From assembly GCA_030524545.1 (NCBI GenBank), contig JAUNGM010000016.1, positions 32,300 to 96,299 of the forward strand: a stretch of 64,000 nucleotides of DNA, in the 5' to 3' direction. The DNA is from Eubacteriales bacterium. Its GTDB lineage: Bacteria; Bacillota; Clostridia; Lachnospirales; Lachnospiraceae. The notes under the pieces were generated by a model. It was given only the letters and a program-made list of their open reading frames with translations. It searched no databases and was not told the origin of the DNA. Below are positions 33,277-42,690 of this stretch, in pieces (positions within the stretch are counted from its first letter, which is position 1; each line of letters begins with the position of its first letter). The position numbers were made by a program, and so were the translations under genes.

Positions 33277-34740
33277 CTATTTCTTCTTTTTTCCGAAGCA
33301 GATCCATCCTACCAGTGCCAGCATCAGGACACCCACGATCATCCAGGGGATAAAGTAATTCATTCCCTTCGGGCGGAACATATCATAGTAACCCTTCAGA
33401 TAGATTACCGCAACCACCAGCGGGATGACCGCAAACATGTACATCCGGATACCTGCCGGGAATTTCAGGCCGGATCCCGTATTGGCTTCCTTCAGGAAGT
33501 TCTTCCAGCCCCATCCGCGCTTTGAGGCACAAAACAGGACAAAGATTACGGAACCAAGAGGCAGGATATTATTGGATACAATAAAATCTTCCAGATCCAT
33601 AATATTCGTTCCCTCTCCCAGCGGCTGGAAACCGGACCATACATTAAAGCCCAGCACCGCCGGCATGGAAAGAAGTATCACCAATACGATATTTACCATG
33701 ACAGCTTTTCTACGCTCCCATCCCCATAAATCCATAGCGAAGGAAAGGATATTTTCAAATACGGCAATGACCGTAGACAATGCGGCAAAGGACATAAAGA
33801 GGAAGAACAGGGCGCCCCAGACTCTTCCACCCGCCATCTGGTTAAACACATTCGGCAGAGTGATAAATACCAGGCCGGGGCCTGCTCCCGGCTCCACACC
33901 AAAAGCAAAACATGCAGGAATGATGATAAGCCCCGCCATCAGAGCTACAAAGGTATCCAGAATCAAAATATTCAGGGATTCTCCTGCCAGAGAGCGTTCT
34001 TTTCCCAGGTAGCTGCCGAAAATCGTCATAGCACCGATTCCGATACTCAGGGTAAAAAATGCCTGAGACATAGCGCCAAAAATTACGTTTCCGATTCCCG
34101 CTTCTTTCATATTGCCGAGGTTGGGAATCAGGTAAAATTTTACGCCCTCCAAAGCGCCCTCCAGACGGACAGAATGCACGGCCAGAACGATGATCAGTGC
34201 CAGAAGACAGATCATCATCACCTTGGTGATCCGTTCCACACCCTTCTGAAGCCCAAGGGAACAGATACCGAAGGCCAGAATCACGGCTGCGATCATCCAG
34301 AATGTCATTGTCCCGGGAGATGTCTGAAGCTTTCCAAAAAACTCTGTCACCTGATCGGAGGATGCACCCTCAAGCTTGCCTGCTGCGGTAGCGTAGCAGT
34401 AATACATCATCCAGCCCGCTACCATAGTATAAAACATCATCAGCATATAGTTTCCGATCATGCCCATATAGCTGTAATTATGGAAATTGGATCCTTCCGG
34501 CTCCAGTGTATGAAAGGCCCGCGCCGTACTCTGGCGGCTGGCACGTCCGACAGAAAACTCACATACAAGGATCGGCAGGCCCAATACGATCAGGAACACC
34601 AGATAAATCAAAATAAATGCCGCTCCGCCGTATTTTCCGGTCATGTATGGAAATTTCCATACATTTCCCAATCCGATGGCACAGCCTGCGGAAACCAGGA
34701 TAAATCCCAGCCGCGAGCCAAATTTTTCACGTTCTTTCAA
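33277..34740 (-). CDS. Na+-dependent amino acid transporter, NSS family
   Basis: A 487-residue, 12-helix neurotransmitter:sodium symporter-like protein (LeuT/TnaT/MhsT fold). The N-terminal signature GFILVSAGCAIGLGNVWKFP holds the unwound first helix with Na+ sites, and GGAAFILIYLVFLIVLGLPI follows. The start is a TTG at 34740 with GGAGG ten bases upstream. Bacterial members import aromatic or other hydrophobic amino acids. Position between iorB and an aminotransferase fits uptake of an aromatic amino acid that is then transaminated and oxidised by Ior. Confidence 0.93.
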   Translation of the reverse strand: MKEREKFGSRLGFILVSAGCAIGLGNVWKFPYMTGKYGGAAFILIYLVFLIVLGLPILVCEFSVGRASRQSTARAFHTLEPEGSNFHNYSYMGMIGNYMLMMFYTMVAGWMMYYCYATAAGKLEGASSDQVTEFFGKLQTSPGTMTFWMIAAVILAFGICSLGLQKGVERITKVMMICLLALIIVLAVHSVRLEGALEGVKFYLIPNLGNMKEAGIGNVIFGAMSQAFFTLSIGIGAMTIFGSYLGKERSLAGESLNILILDTFVALMAGLIIIPACFAFGVEPGAGPGLVFITLPNVFNQMAGGRVWGALFFLFMSFAALSTVIAVFENILSFAMDLWGWERRKAVMVNIVLVILLSMPAVLGFNVWSGFQPLGEGTNIMDLEDFIVSNNILPLGSVIFVLFCASKRGWGWKNFLKEANTGSGLKFPAGIRMYMFAVIPLVVAVIYLKGYYDMFRPKGMNYFIPWMIVGVLMLALVGWICFGKKKK

Positions 34741-34825
34741 AACTCTTGTTCCTCCCCTTTAACAGAATGGGAGCAGCTTCCGGCTGAAGAATCTCCGGTC
34801 AGAAGCTGCGCCTTTTCCGGCCGTT

Positions 34826-35398
34826 TCAGGCAACGGCCTCCATTCCTGTTTTTAAAGCTTTTTTGTTCAGTTCCAGGAACTGCGGTTTGATGTTGGCCTC
34901 AAGGATGGCTTCCCAGTTGATGTGCTCCAGGCCCATTGCTTTAATAATTGTTCCCAGAAGAATGATGTTGGCAGCCTTTTCGTTGCCAAGCTCTCTTGCA
35001 AGGCGGGTTGCATCTACCACCTTGGCTTTGACATGTTTTTCGATTTCCTCCAGTACGTCATCCGGGTAAGTTTCTTCTCCGGTGATGACAGACATGGACG
35101 GGATCTCCTCGTTGTTTACTACAAGGGTTCCGTCTTCCTTCAGGTAGTCCAGCGCGCGCAGGGCTTCCATTTTCTCAAAGGATACGATAATATCTGCTTT
35201 GCCCTTCTCGATCACAGGGGACATGACCTTTTCGCCGTAGCGCACCTGTGAAGAAACACTTCCTCCGCGCTGGGACATGCCGTGAATCTCGCTCATTTTT
35301 ACATCATAGCCTGCTTCCATCAGGCCGTTTGTTAAGATCTTGCTGGCAAGGATGGTACCCTGACCGCCCACACCTACCAATAAAATGCTTTTTGTCAT
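34826..35398 (-). CDS. iorB: indolepyruvate ferredoxin oxidoreductase beta subunit
   Basis: A 190-residue gamma/beta-type subunit of a 2-oxoacid:ferredoxin oxidoreductase. N-terminal ILLVGVGGQGTILASKIL is the signature of this subunit, and SEIHGMSQRGGSV is typical of IorB. With IorA it oxidises arylpyruvates to aryl-CoA and CO2, reducing ferredoxin. The reverse carboxylation of aryl acetates is also possible. It lies four bases after the iorA stop (35403), with GGAGGATTGATCCC before the ATG at 35398. Confidence 0.95.
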   Translation of the reverse strand: MTKSILLVGVGGQGTILASKILTNGLMEAGYDVKMSEIHGMSQRGGSVSSQVRYGEKVMSPVIEKGKADIIVSFEKMEALRALDYLKEDGTLVVNNEEIPSMSVITGEETYPDDVLEEIEKHVKAKVVDATRLARELGNEKAANIILLGTIIKAMGLEHINWEAILEANIKPQFLELNKKALKTGMEAVA

Positions 35399-35402
35399 GG
35401 GA

Positions 35403-37178
<1,776 letters not shown>

Positions 37179-37211
37179 AGGTTACCTCCTCATAGGTTTT
37201 GCTAATACTTT

Positions 37212-37241
37212 ATTGTAACCCTTATCAGGTTGGTGTGTCAA
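37212..37241 (-). promoter_or_regulatory. promoter of the iorA operon
   Basis: On the minus strand TTGACA (37241-37236), 18 bases and TACAAT (37217-37212), about 30 bases before the iorA ribosome binding site. Confidence 0.75.
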
Positions 37242-37243
37242 CG

Positions 37244-37300
37244 CATTTATGCGGTGAAGCCCAAATGCAACAAACCATTTATGGGGTAAAGCCCAAATGC
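37244..37300. repeat. two tandem 25-bp repeats upstream of the iorA promoter
   Basis: The copies lie at 37244-37268 and 37276-37300 with a period of 32 bases, three helical turns. Both start CATTTATG and end GCCCAAATGC; only two internal bases differ. Each has ends CATTT/AAATG that are mutually complementary. They lie two bases upstream of the -35 box, the position for a transcription factor. Confidence 0.65.
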
Positions 37301-37313
37301 CTATAAGTCAAAT

Positions 37314-37338
37314 GCCGCAGGAGCCAGGCCCCTGCGGC
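37314..37338 (-). terminator. hairpin after the CPBP gene
   Basis: GCCGCAGG (37314-37321) and CCTGCGGC (37331-37338) form an eight-base GC-rich perfect stem, six bases after the CPBP stop codon on the minus strand. The minus strand then reads ATTTGACTT, only a weak T-run. Confidence 0.55.
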
Positions 37339-37343
37339 AAAAA

Positions 37344-38384
37344 TTAATCGGTTCTTTTTTCCCTGTTCTTTTCTGAGAAGACTCCTGATAAAAGAAATCC
37401 TCCAAACAAAATCCCATTGACAAGCAAAGCCGGAATCAGAGCCGCCCAGGTAATTTCCTGATTTTCAAGCACGGAAGCGGTATAATTTCCTGTAATCACC
37501 GGAATCAGATTGTTATTTATGTAATGAAGAATTACCGGAACCCAGATATTATTTGTCTTCATATAGGCATAAGCAAAGAAGATTCCAAGGGTGATACAGG
37601 TAATCTGCTGTGATACGGCAGCCTGCAGGCCGCTTCCCGGACTATAATAAAAGAAATCCACCGGAAGGTGCCACAATCCCCAGACAATGCCAAGGATGAG
37701 CACGCCGCCGCGAAGTCCGAACCGCTTCTGAAGAAGAGGCTGCAGATAATACCGCCATCCATACTCCTCCCCAAAGAACGGAGCCATCACAAGAAAGAAA
37801 TTTACAGGCATCACAGCAAGATAGATCCACGAATCCGGCTGAGCCATGATTTTAAAAAATGTCCTTGCCTCCCCTTCGCCAATATAAGACAGGAAGGTTC
37901 GGAAAAAATACAGAGCTACAAATAATAGAATCATCAGAATGGAAGTTTTCCATTGAGATCCAAAAAGCCCATACGCCCTTCGCCTCTCTTTGCCTGAGGC
38001 CAAAAGCAAAATCCAGTATAAAATACTGCCCGCCATCATTGCGATCTGCACGACATATGTCCATAATGGAACCATTGTCATTCCCACCATCATGATTTCA
38101 TCCGGCATAACTATGGACAAAACAGCGCAGACAATCATCAATACTGTCAGGATAAGATAACCGACATAAAAAGCCCTGGGCATTTTTTTATCTCTGCCTG
38201 CTGTCAAAAGATAGGCAAACATTACGCCTGCTGCCGGATACATCATCTGCGCATTCGGAAATGCACTGACATCCAGCCCTTTTTTCTGACCGTACCACAT
38301 AAAAATTCCCAGCACATAAGTGACGCCAAATGCAATGATGCAATATAAAAGTAACTGTTTCTTTTCTGTTTTATCCCATTCCAT
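37344..38384 (-). CDS. CPBP family intramembrane glutamic protease
   Basis: A 346-residue, multi-pass CPBP (Abi-like) protein. The conserved catalytic motifs are FFGEEYGWRYYLQPLLQ (EExxxR-like) and IVWGLWHLPVDFFYY (HxxxD-like), with a third conserved Asn motif HYINNNLIPV. Members process peptides or play roles in immunity and bacteriocin self-protection. The gene starts the CPBP-DUF3887-GHKL neighbourhood; the start at 38384 follows AGGAGGATAAGC. It may be regulated by the adjacent LytTR system. The substrate is unknown. Confidence 0.9.
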   Translation of the reverse strand: MEWDKTEKKQLLLYCIIAFGVTYVLGIFMWYGQKKGLDVSAFPNAQMMYPAAGVMFAYLLTAGRDKKMPRAFYVGYLILTVLMIVCAVLSIVMPDEIMMVGMTMVPLWTYVVQIAMMAGSILYWILLLASGKERRRAYGLFGSQWKTSILMILLFVALYFFRTFLSYIGEGEARTFFKIMAQPDSWIYLAVMPVNFFLVMAPFFGEEYGWRYYLQPLLQKRFGLRGGVLILGIVWGLWHLPVDFFYYSPGSGLQAAVSQQITCITLGIFFAYAYMKTNNIWVPVILHYINNNLIPVITGNYTASVLENQEITWAALIPALLVNGILFGGFLLSGVFSEKNREKRTD

Positions 38385-38418
38385 GCTTATCCTCCTGACT
38401 CCTTTGTCATCCTTCCGG

Positions 38419-38865
38419 TTACTTAATCAGAAACTGCACCAGCTCCATCCTCTCATCAAAGGCAATGGTAAATTGGATTTTGCCTTCTTCATATTCTCCT
38501 ACCATCACCACGCCGCCGTAAGCTGCTCCTGTTTTGCTGTCCGTATTTCCCGCAAATACTTCTTTTACAATCTTCTGAAACTCCCCTCTTGTATCAAGAA
38601 AAGGATCTCCTGCCTCAGCAAACTGTTCCTCTGTAATAGATTTTTTTAGTTCTTCGCTTCCCATAGCAATGATGCTCTTATAATCCCTGTTATTAAAATA
38701 TCCGATGGATTCCATGGCACTTTCCCGGATTTTCTCCTCATCAAAGCCTTCCGGAAGACCCGTCTGTCCGCACCCTGCAAGACAGGCTGCCAAAGCCAGG
38801 ACTGCCAGGACTTTTGCAAATTTTGCAAAAATAATGTCTCTTTTCTTAATTCTCTTTCTTTCCAT
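38419..38865 (-). CDS. DUF3887-like lipoprotein
   Basis: A 148-residue lipoprotein. The N terminus has a positively charged start (MERKRIKKRD) and a lipobox ACLAGCGQ, with the lipid Cys around residue 31. The mature part (SMESIGYFNNRDYKSIIAM, MVGEYEEGKIQFTIAFDERM) resembles the DUF3887 fold, a small cystatin-like domain often found beside peptidases. I chose the second ATG at 38865, six bases after GGAGG; an ATG at 38868 is too close. The gene is just downstream of GHKL and upstream of CPBP in one strand run. Confidence 0.7.
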   Translation of the reverse strand: MERKRIKKRDIIFAKFAKVLAVLALAACLAGCGQTGLPEGFDEEKIRESAMESIGYFNNRDYKSIIAMGSEELKKSITEEQFAEAGDPFLDTRGEFQKIVKEVFAGNTDSKTGAAYGGVVMVGEYEEGKIQFTIAFDERMELVQFLIK

Positions 38866-38905
38866 CATATTCCTCCCGCTTCATAGCTGTTCTCCTGTTT
38901 CTCTG

Positions 38906-40159
38906 TCATCCTCCAGGAAAAACCATAGTCACGGCAAATTCCTGATCTTCACATGCAATCTTTAATTCCCCATGATATTTTTCCACTGCTCCCTTTACAT
39001 TCTGAAGCCCTATTCCTTCATGGCCTTTTTTCTCCGATTTTCCCGGCTGGTAATTTCCCCTGAAGGAGTTTCGGATTTTTACTACTGTAAAATCCTGAAT
39101 CTGCTCTCCCCGGATTTTGATCCAGAATCCAGGATACGCCTCTGCTGCTTCTGCCGCATTATCCAGCAGATTGGCAAAAATAGTGGTAATGTCCACATCC
39201 GCCATAAAATCCAGGCTGATTCCTCCAAGATTGCATTCCACCTTATCCTGGGGTATACCTTTGAGCTTATCATTCAGAACAATATTCAGCATTTTGTTTT
39301 CGGAATAGAATTTAAGCCCAAGGGAATTCAGCATTCCGTGCAGGTCACAGAAATATTGCTTTTCATTCATTTTCCCGGACTCTTCCAGGACATGGAGATG
39401 ATTTCTGATATCATGGATGATTTTTCTGGACGCGTTATAATTCTGTTCCATTTCCTCATAATACTGATGCGTAAGTACTGATTGCTGCTGCATAAGCTCC
39501 AGCCTGTGCTTCAATTCCTGATTCGCAGCCACATCATACCAGAAATAAAGGCAGTACACATTTATGACTATCAAAAGTACGCAGAAAAGAATAATCCACT
39601 CATACCCATACCGCACAAAGAAAACATCTCCGGAACATAGATAAAGAAACACCAGAACCATACTGAATACCGGAACCAGTACCATTCCCCGAAGCTTCAG
39701 CTTTTTGCAGTCCTGTACATACCGTCTGCGGATTACCGCAGAAATCATGATGGCAACGATTAGTGTCAGGGATTCTTTTGCCATTTCCAGCATATACCGG
39801 ATGATCTGCGGTTCCAGGTCTGTTGCCTGAAAAAGCAGAAGCCCAATGATAATTCCAATCACCTGCGCCCCATACATTGCCATACAGTAAATTAGCTGGT
39901 AAAAAAGCCCGGTCCTGCTTCTGTGGTAGAGCACCCCTCCAATGAGCAGATAATAAAGGCTTGTAACAATCATGGTGATGACGTCATTCCAAAACAAATT
40001 TGGCAGAAGAAAACCAAGTCCGGCATAAATCACCCATGCCGCCATCCTTACCCATCGCGGAGACGCAGTCTCACAGGGAAGAGCACGAACTACCAGATAT
40101 GCACTGAACGCATAAACCACCGCCAGCAGAATTGCAAAAAATACATCCACCACTGTCAT
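38906..40159 (-). CDS. GHKL-domain sensor histidine kinase (AgrC/VirS type)
   Basis: A 417-residue kinase with six to seven N-terminal membrane helices (residues ~1-210), a dimerisation/phosphoacceptor helix with IIHDIRNHLHVLEES and a GHKL ATPase domain (NLLDNAAEAAEAYP N-box, GIGLQNVKGAVEK G-box). This is the architecture of peptide-sensing kinases such as AgrC. It overlaps the response regulator by four bases (ATGA), so they are translationally coupled. No AgrD-type pheromone was found nearby, so the signal is unknown. Confidence 0.93.
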   Translation of the reverse strand: MTVVDVFFAILLAVVYAFSAYLVVRALPCETASPRWVRMAAWVIYAGLGFLLPNLFWNDVITMIVTSLYYLLIGGVLYHRSRTGLFYQLIYCMAMYGAQVIGIIIGLLLFQATDLEPQIIRYMLEMAKESLTLIVAIMISAVIRRRYVQDCKKLKLRGMVLVPVFSMVLVFLYLCSGDVFFVRYGYEWIILFCVLLIVINVYCLYFWYDVAANQELKHRLELMQQQSVLTHQYYEEMEQNYNASRKIIHDIRNHLHVLEESGKMNEKQYFCDLHGMLNSLGLKFYSENKMLNIVLNDKLKGIPQDKVECNLGGISLDFMADVDITTIFANLLDNAAEAAEAYPGFWIKIRGEQIQDFTVVKIRNSFRGNYQPGKSEKKGHEGIGLQNVKGAVEKYHGELKIACEDQEFAVTMVFPGG

Positions 40160-40881
40160 AGCCTGCTCTCCTCTCCCTGCTGCTCAAGCCTTGCTGATAA
40201 ATAGCCAAGCAGCTCCTGCTTCCATGCTTTCTGTTTCTTTTGGGACAATGGCACCTCCATCCCATTATCCATGATAATCTGCTGGCCTTTTACATTTTTC
40301 ACATGGCGCATATTCACTACAAAACTCTGGTGAGGCATGGAAAATCCGAATTTCCGCAGATTTTTTTCAACGTTTCCTATTTTATCCGCCATATAATATA
40401 CTTCTCTGGCAGTCAGAATTCGGATTCTTCTGTTTTCATATTCAAAAAAATAAATCTCGTTTACCGGAAGACATACAATCCCGTCCACCGTCTTAAAGCT
40501 CAAAACAACACTCTCCTCTGTCCGTCTCGTATATCGGAAGATTTCCTTCAGAACATCCCAAACAGCCTTTTTACTTACAGGCTTCAAAAGATATTGAAAA
40601 GCATGGACGCCAAAAGCCCCAGCCACATAATCTCTGTATGCAGTGAGATAGACAATTTTTGTCTCCATATCCATGCCTCGGATTTTTTTACCTGTTTCAA
40701 TGCCATTCATTCCTGTCATATCAATATCCAGAAAAACCGCCTCATAGGAAATATAATGCTCTGTAAGGTCTTCCCCTGATGAAAAACAGTCTACCTGGAT
40801 TTCGCTGTTCCATTCCCTGATCAGGGATTCGACTTCCTGCAAAGTATAGTCATCATCATCACAAACAGCAATTTTGTACAT
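40156..40881 (-). CDS. LytTR-family response regulator
   Basis: A 241-residue response regulator. The receiver domain (1-~120) has the acidic pocket CDDDDYTL and the phosphoacceptor Asp in AVFLDIDMTGMNG (near residue 53). The C-terminal LytTR DNA-binding domain starts near 140 (GIVCLPVNEIYFFEYENR, FSMPHQSFVVNMRHVKNV). It is the partner of the overlapping GHKL kinase. The start at 40881 follows GGAAAGGAAAACAACC. Its targets probably include the CPBP and DUF3887 genes, but no LytTR direct repeat was located with confidence. Confidence 0.94.
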   Translation of the reverse strand: MYKIAVCDDDDYTLQEVESLIREWNSEIQVDCFSSGEDLTEHYISYEAVFLDIDMTGMNGIETGKKIRGMDMETKIVYLTAYRDYVAGAFGVHAFQYLLKPVSKKAVWDVLKEIFRYTRRTEESVVLSFKTVDGIVCLPVNEIYFFEYENRRIRILTAREVYYMADKIGNVEKNLRKFGFSMPHQSFVVNMRHVKNVKGQQIIMDNGMEVPLSQKKQKAWKQELLGYLSARLEQQGEESRL

Positions 40882-40981
40882 GGTTGTTTTCCTTTCCTAT
40901 TATGTCTCTCATTATAATCTTCGGCTGAAAAAAGTAAACTGCTTCGGTATAAGAGACAGTTTTTATGTATTAACAGACAAA

Positions 40982-41013
40982 ACCCCCGCCAGTTTCTGTT
41001 ACACGGCGGGGGT
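40982..41013 (-). terminator. mgsA: intrinsic terminator of mgsA
   Basis: ACCCCCGCC (40982-40990) and GGCGGGGGT (41005-41013) form a nine-base GC-rich perfect stem. On the minus strand it is followed by TTTTGTCTG, a rho-independent terminator. Confidence 0.85.
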
Positions 41014-41019
41014 AAGGAT

Positions 41020-41493
41020 TTACTTCATGGATTTTACACGATTCTCAATATTCTGCTTAAAGTTCAGGACTTCATGTACATATTCTGTATTCATGTAGGA
41101 AGATGTAATGATAAAGTCCGCTGTGGACTTGTTGTTCGCCATTGGGATATCGTATACCTGAGCGATACGGAGAAGCGCCTTTACATCCGGGTCATGGGGC
41201 TGGGCTTCCAGGGGATCGGAGAAGAATACGACCAGGTCGATTCCTCCTTCTACGATCTTGGCTCCGATCTGCTGATCTCCGCCAAGCGGGCCGCTGTTAT
41301 AGCCCTTTACCGGAAGTCCGGTGCATTCTGCGATCAGTCTGGCTGTGGTTCCTGTGCCGCAGAGGAAATGCTTCTGCAGGATTTCTTTATTCTTATCACA
41401 CCAGTCGATCAGATCCTGCTTCTTGCCGTCATGGGCAATCAGCGCGATACGTTTCTGCTTTCCGATAGTAAATGGAATATATTCGTTATTCAT
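41020..41493 (-). CDS. mgsA: methylglyoxal synthase
   Basis: MgsA, 157 residues, converting dihydroxyacetone phosphate to methylglyoxal and phosphate, a bypass when phosphosugars accumulate. The key motifs are IALIAHDGKKQDLI, LCGTGTTARLI (phosphate loop) and SGPLGGDQQIGAKIVEG, plus FFSDPLEAQPHDPDVKAL with the catalytic Asp/His. Length is near the usual 150. The start at 41493 follows AAGGAGGCAAGAATATTT. The gene is monocistronic with its own terminator. Confidence 0.97.
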   Translation of the reverse strand: MNNEYIPFTIGKQKRIALIAHDGKKQDLIDWCDKNKEILQKHFLCGTGTTARLIAECTGLPVKGYNSGPLGGDQQIGAKIVEGGIDLVVFFSDPLEAQPHDPDVKALLRIAQVYDIPMANNKSTADFIITSSYMNTEYVHEVLNFKQNIENRVKSMK

Positions 41494-41690
41494 AAATATT
41501 CTTGCCTCCTTATTTCATGATATTGCTGTTTTATTGTTTCATCCAATTTCTTATGTCCTGTCAATTAGCCTGTCTTCCTTTAAGACTATACCATATCTTT
41601 GACGAGTAGAACACCTTTTTCCAATTATTTCACATAACTTTAACGTTTGCTTTATGCTTATCCTGTCATTTATCGTTATTTATTTAACCC
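41494..41690. other. intergenic region between divergent mgsA and the Uma2 gene
   Basis: An AT-rich gap that holds the mgsA upstream region on the minus side and leads to the Uma2 promoter. No ORF or repeat was recognised. Confidence 0.5.
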
Positions 41691-41718
41691 TTGCGTTTTA
41701 TGTAGAGTAGTGTATGAT
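41691..41718 (+). promoter_or_regulatory. probable promoter of the Uma2 gene
   Basis: TTGCGT (41691-41696), a 16-base spacer and TATGAT (41713-41718) form a fair promoter. The leader is about 115 bases with no recognised structure. Confidence 0.5.
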
Positions 41719-41838
41719 ACCTATAATCAATTATTTCTCAAGGCTATTCGCCATATTCTCCCATTTTTTGTAATAATTTTTTATTCACTAATTGCCACTA
41801 TTCACAGATTCATATATAATAAGAAAGGAGAAACCTAT

Positions 41839-42468
41839 ATGAAATCCGTAAAGGATACCACTATGGCCATCCGGCCAAATCTAAAGAAAGAAGTGTATGG
41901 AACTATGGCATTAGATACCAAAAGACTTTACACTACAAAAGATATCATGGAGCTGCCTGAAGGAGTGCGGGCAGAGCTCATTGACGGAGAAATTTTTTAC
42001 ATGGCCACTCCGAACACGATTCACCAGGCACTGCTTAGGGAACTCAGCTATACATTTGTGACCTATCAAAAACAGAACAAAGGACGCTGCCAGACATTTT
42101 TTGCCCCCTATGCCGTATTCATCAACCGTGACGAATACAACTACCTGGAACCAGACCTTTTGATCATCTGCCCTCATGGCGAAGGGGATGACCGCCACCA
42201 GAAGGACGGCTGCCACGGCGGGCCGGATTTCGTACTGGAAATCGTATCTCCCTCCTCCAAACGGATGGATTACCTGAAAAAGCTGGAAAAATATGAAGCA
42301 GCCGGGGTAAGGGAATACTGGATTGTTGATCCCCAGACAGAACGTGTTCTGGTCTATGATTTTGAGAAGGACAACCTCCTCACCCAGTACACCTTTGAAG
42401 ATACGATTCCCGTAGGAATCTACGGCGATTTCTCCATCGACTTCACGGAACTGGATTTCCGGATGTAA
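41839..42468 (+). CDS. Uma2 family endonuclease-fold protein
   Basis: A 209-residue protein of the Uma2 (DUF820) family, a PD-(D/E)XK nuclease-like fold of unknown cellular job. Family features are LYTTKDIMELPEGVRAELID, HQALLRELSYTFVTY, NYLEPDLLIICPHG (metal-binding Asp), PDFVLEIVSPSSKRMDY (Glu) and KLEKYEAAGVREYWIVDP. The start at 41839 follows AAAGGAGAAACCTAT; the frame extends upstream but without such a site. It stands alone, convergent with the alpha-galactosidase gene. Confidence 0.88.
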   Translation: MKSVKDTTMAIRPNLKKEVYGTMALDTKRLYTTKDIMELPEGVRAELIDGEIFYMATPNTIHQALLRELSYTFVTYQKQNKGRCQTFFAPYAVFINRDEYNYLEPDLLIICPHGEGDDRHQKDGCHGGPDFVLEIVSPSSKRMDYLKKLEKYEAAGVREYWIVDPQTERVLVYDFEKDNLLTQYTFEDTIPVGIYGDFSIDFTELDFRM

Positions 42469-42562
42469 TCCACTCTTATGTACAAAAGATAAAAAACACC
42501 TAAGATACATATACGAAAAGAAGCCTCCACCGGAGCTTCCTTTCGTATGATAGCAACATAAA

Positions 42563-42599
42563 CGTTTAAGAGCAGCCCCGCAGGGCTGCCCTTAAACGC
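42563..42599. repeat. near-perfect 37-bp palindromic hairpin
   Basis: CGTTTAAGagCAGCCC (42563-42578) and GGGCTGCcCTTAAACG (42583-42598/9) form an almost perfect stem of about 15 pairs with a four-base loop, in the gap between the convergent Uma2 and alpha-galactosidase genes. It has no T-run. It may be a bidirectional terminator or a dispersed extragenic palindrome. Confidence 0.6.
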
Positions 42600-42690
42600 A
42601 TAAACTATATTCTAATATAACTTAGTTTTACCTTATCTTTTATACAAATATATCTTAATACACTTTTCATTTAACAGCACACCGGCATTT

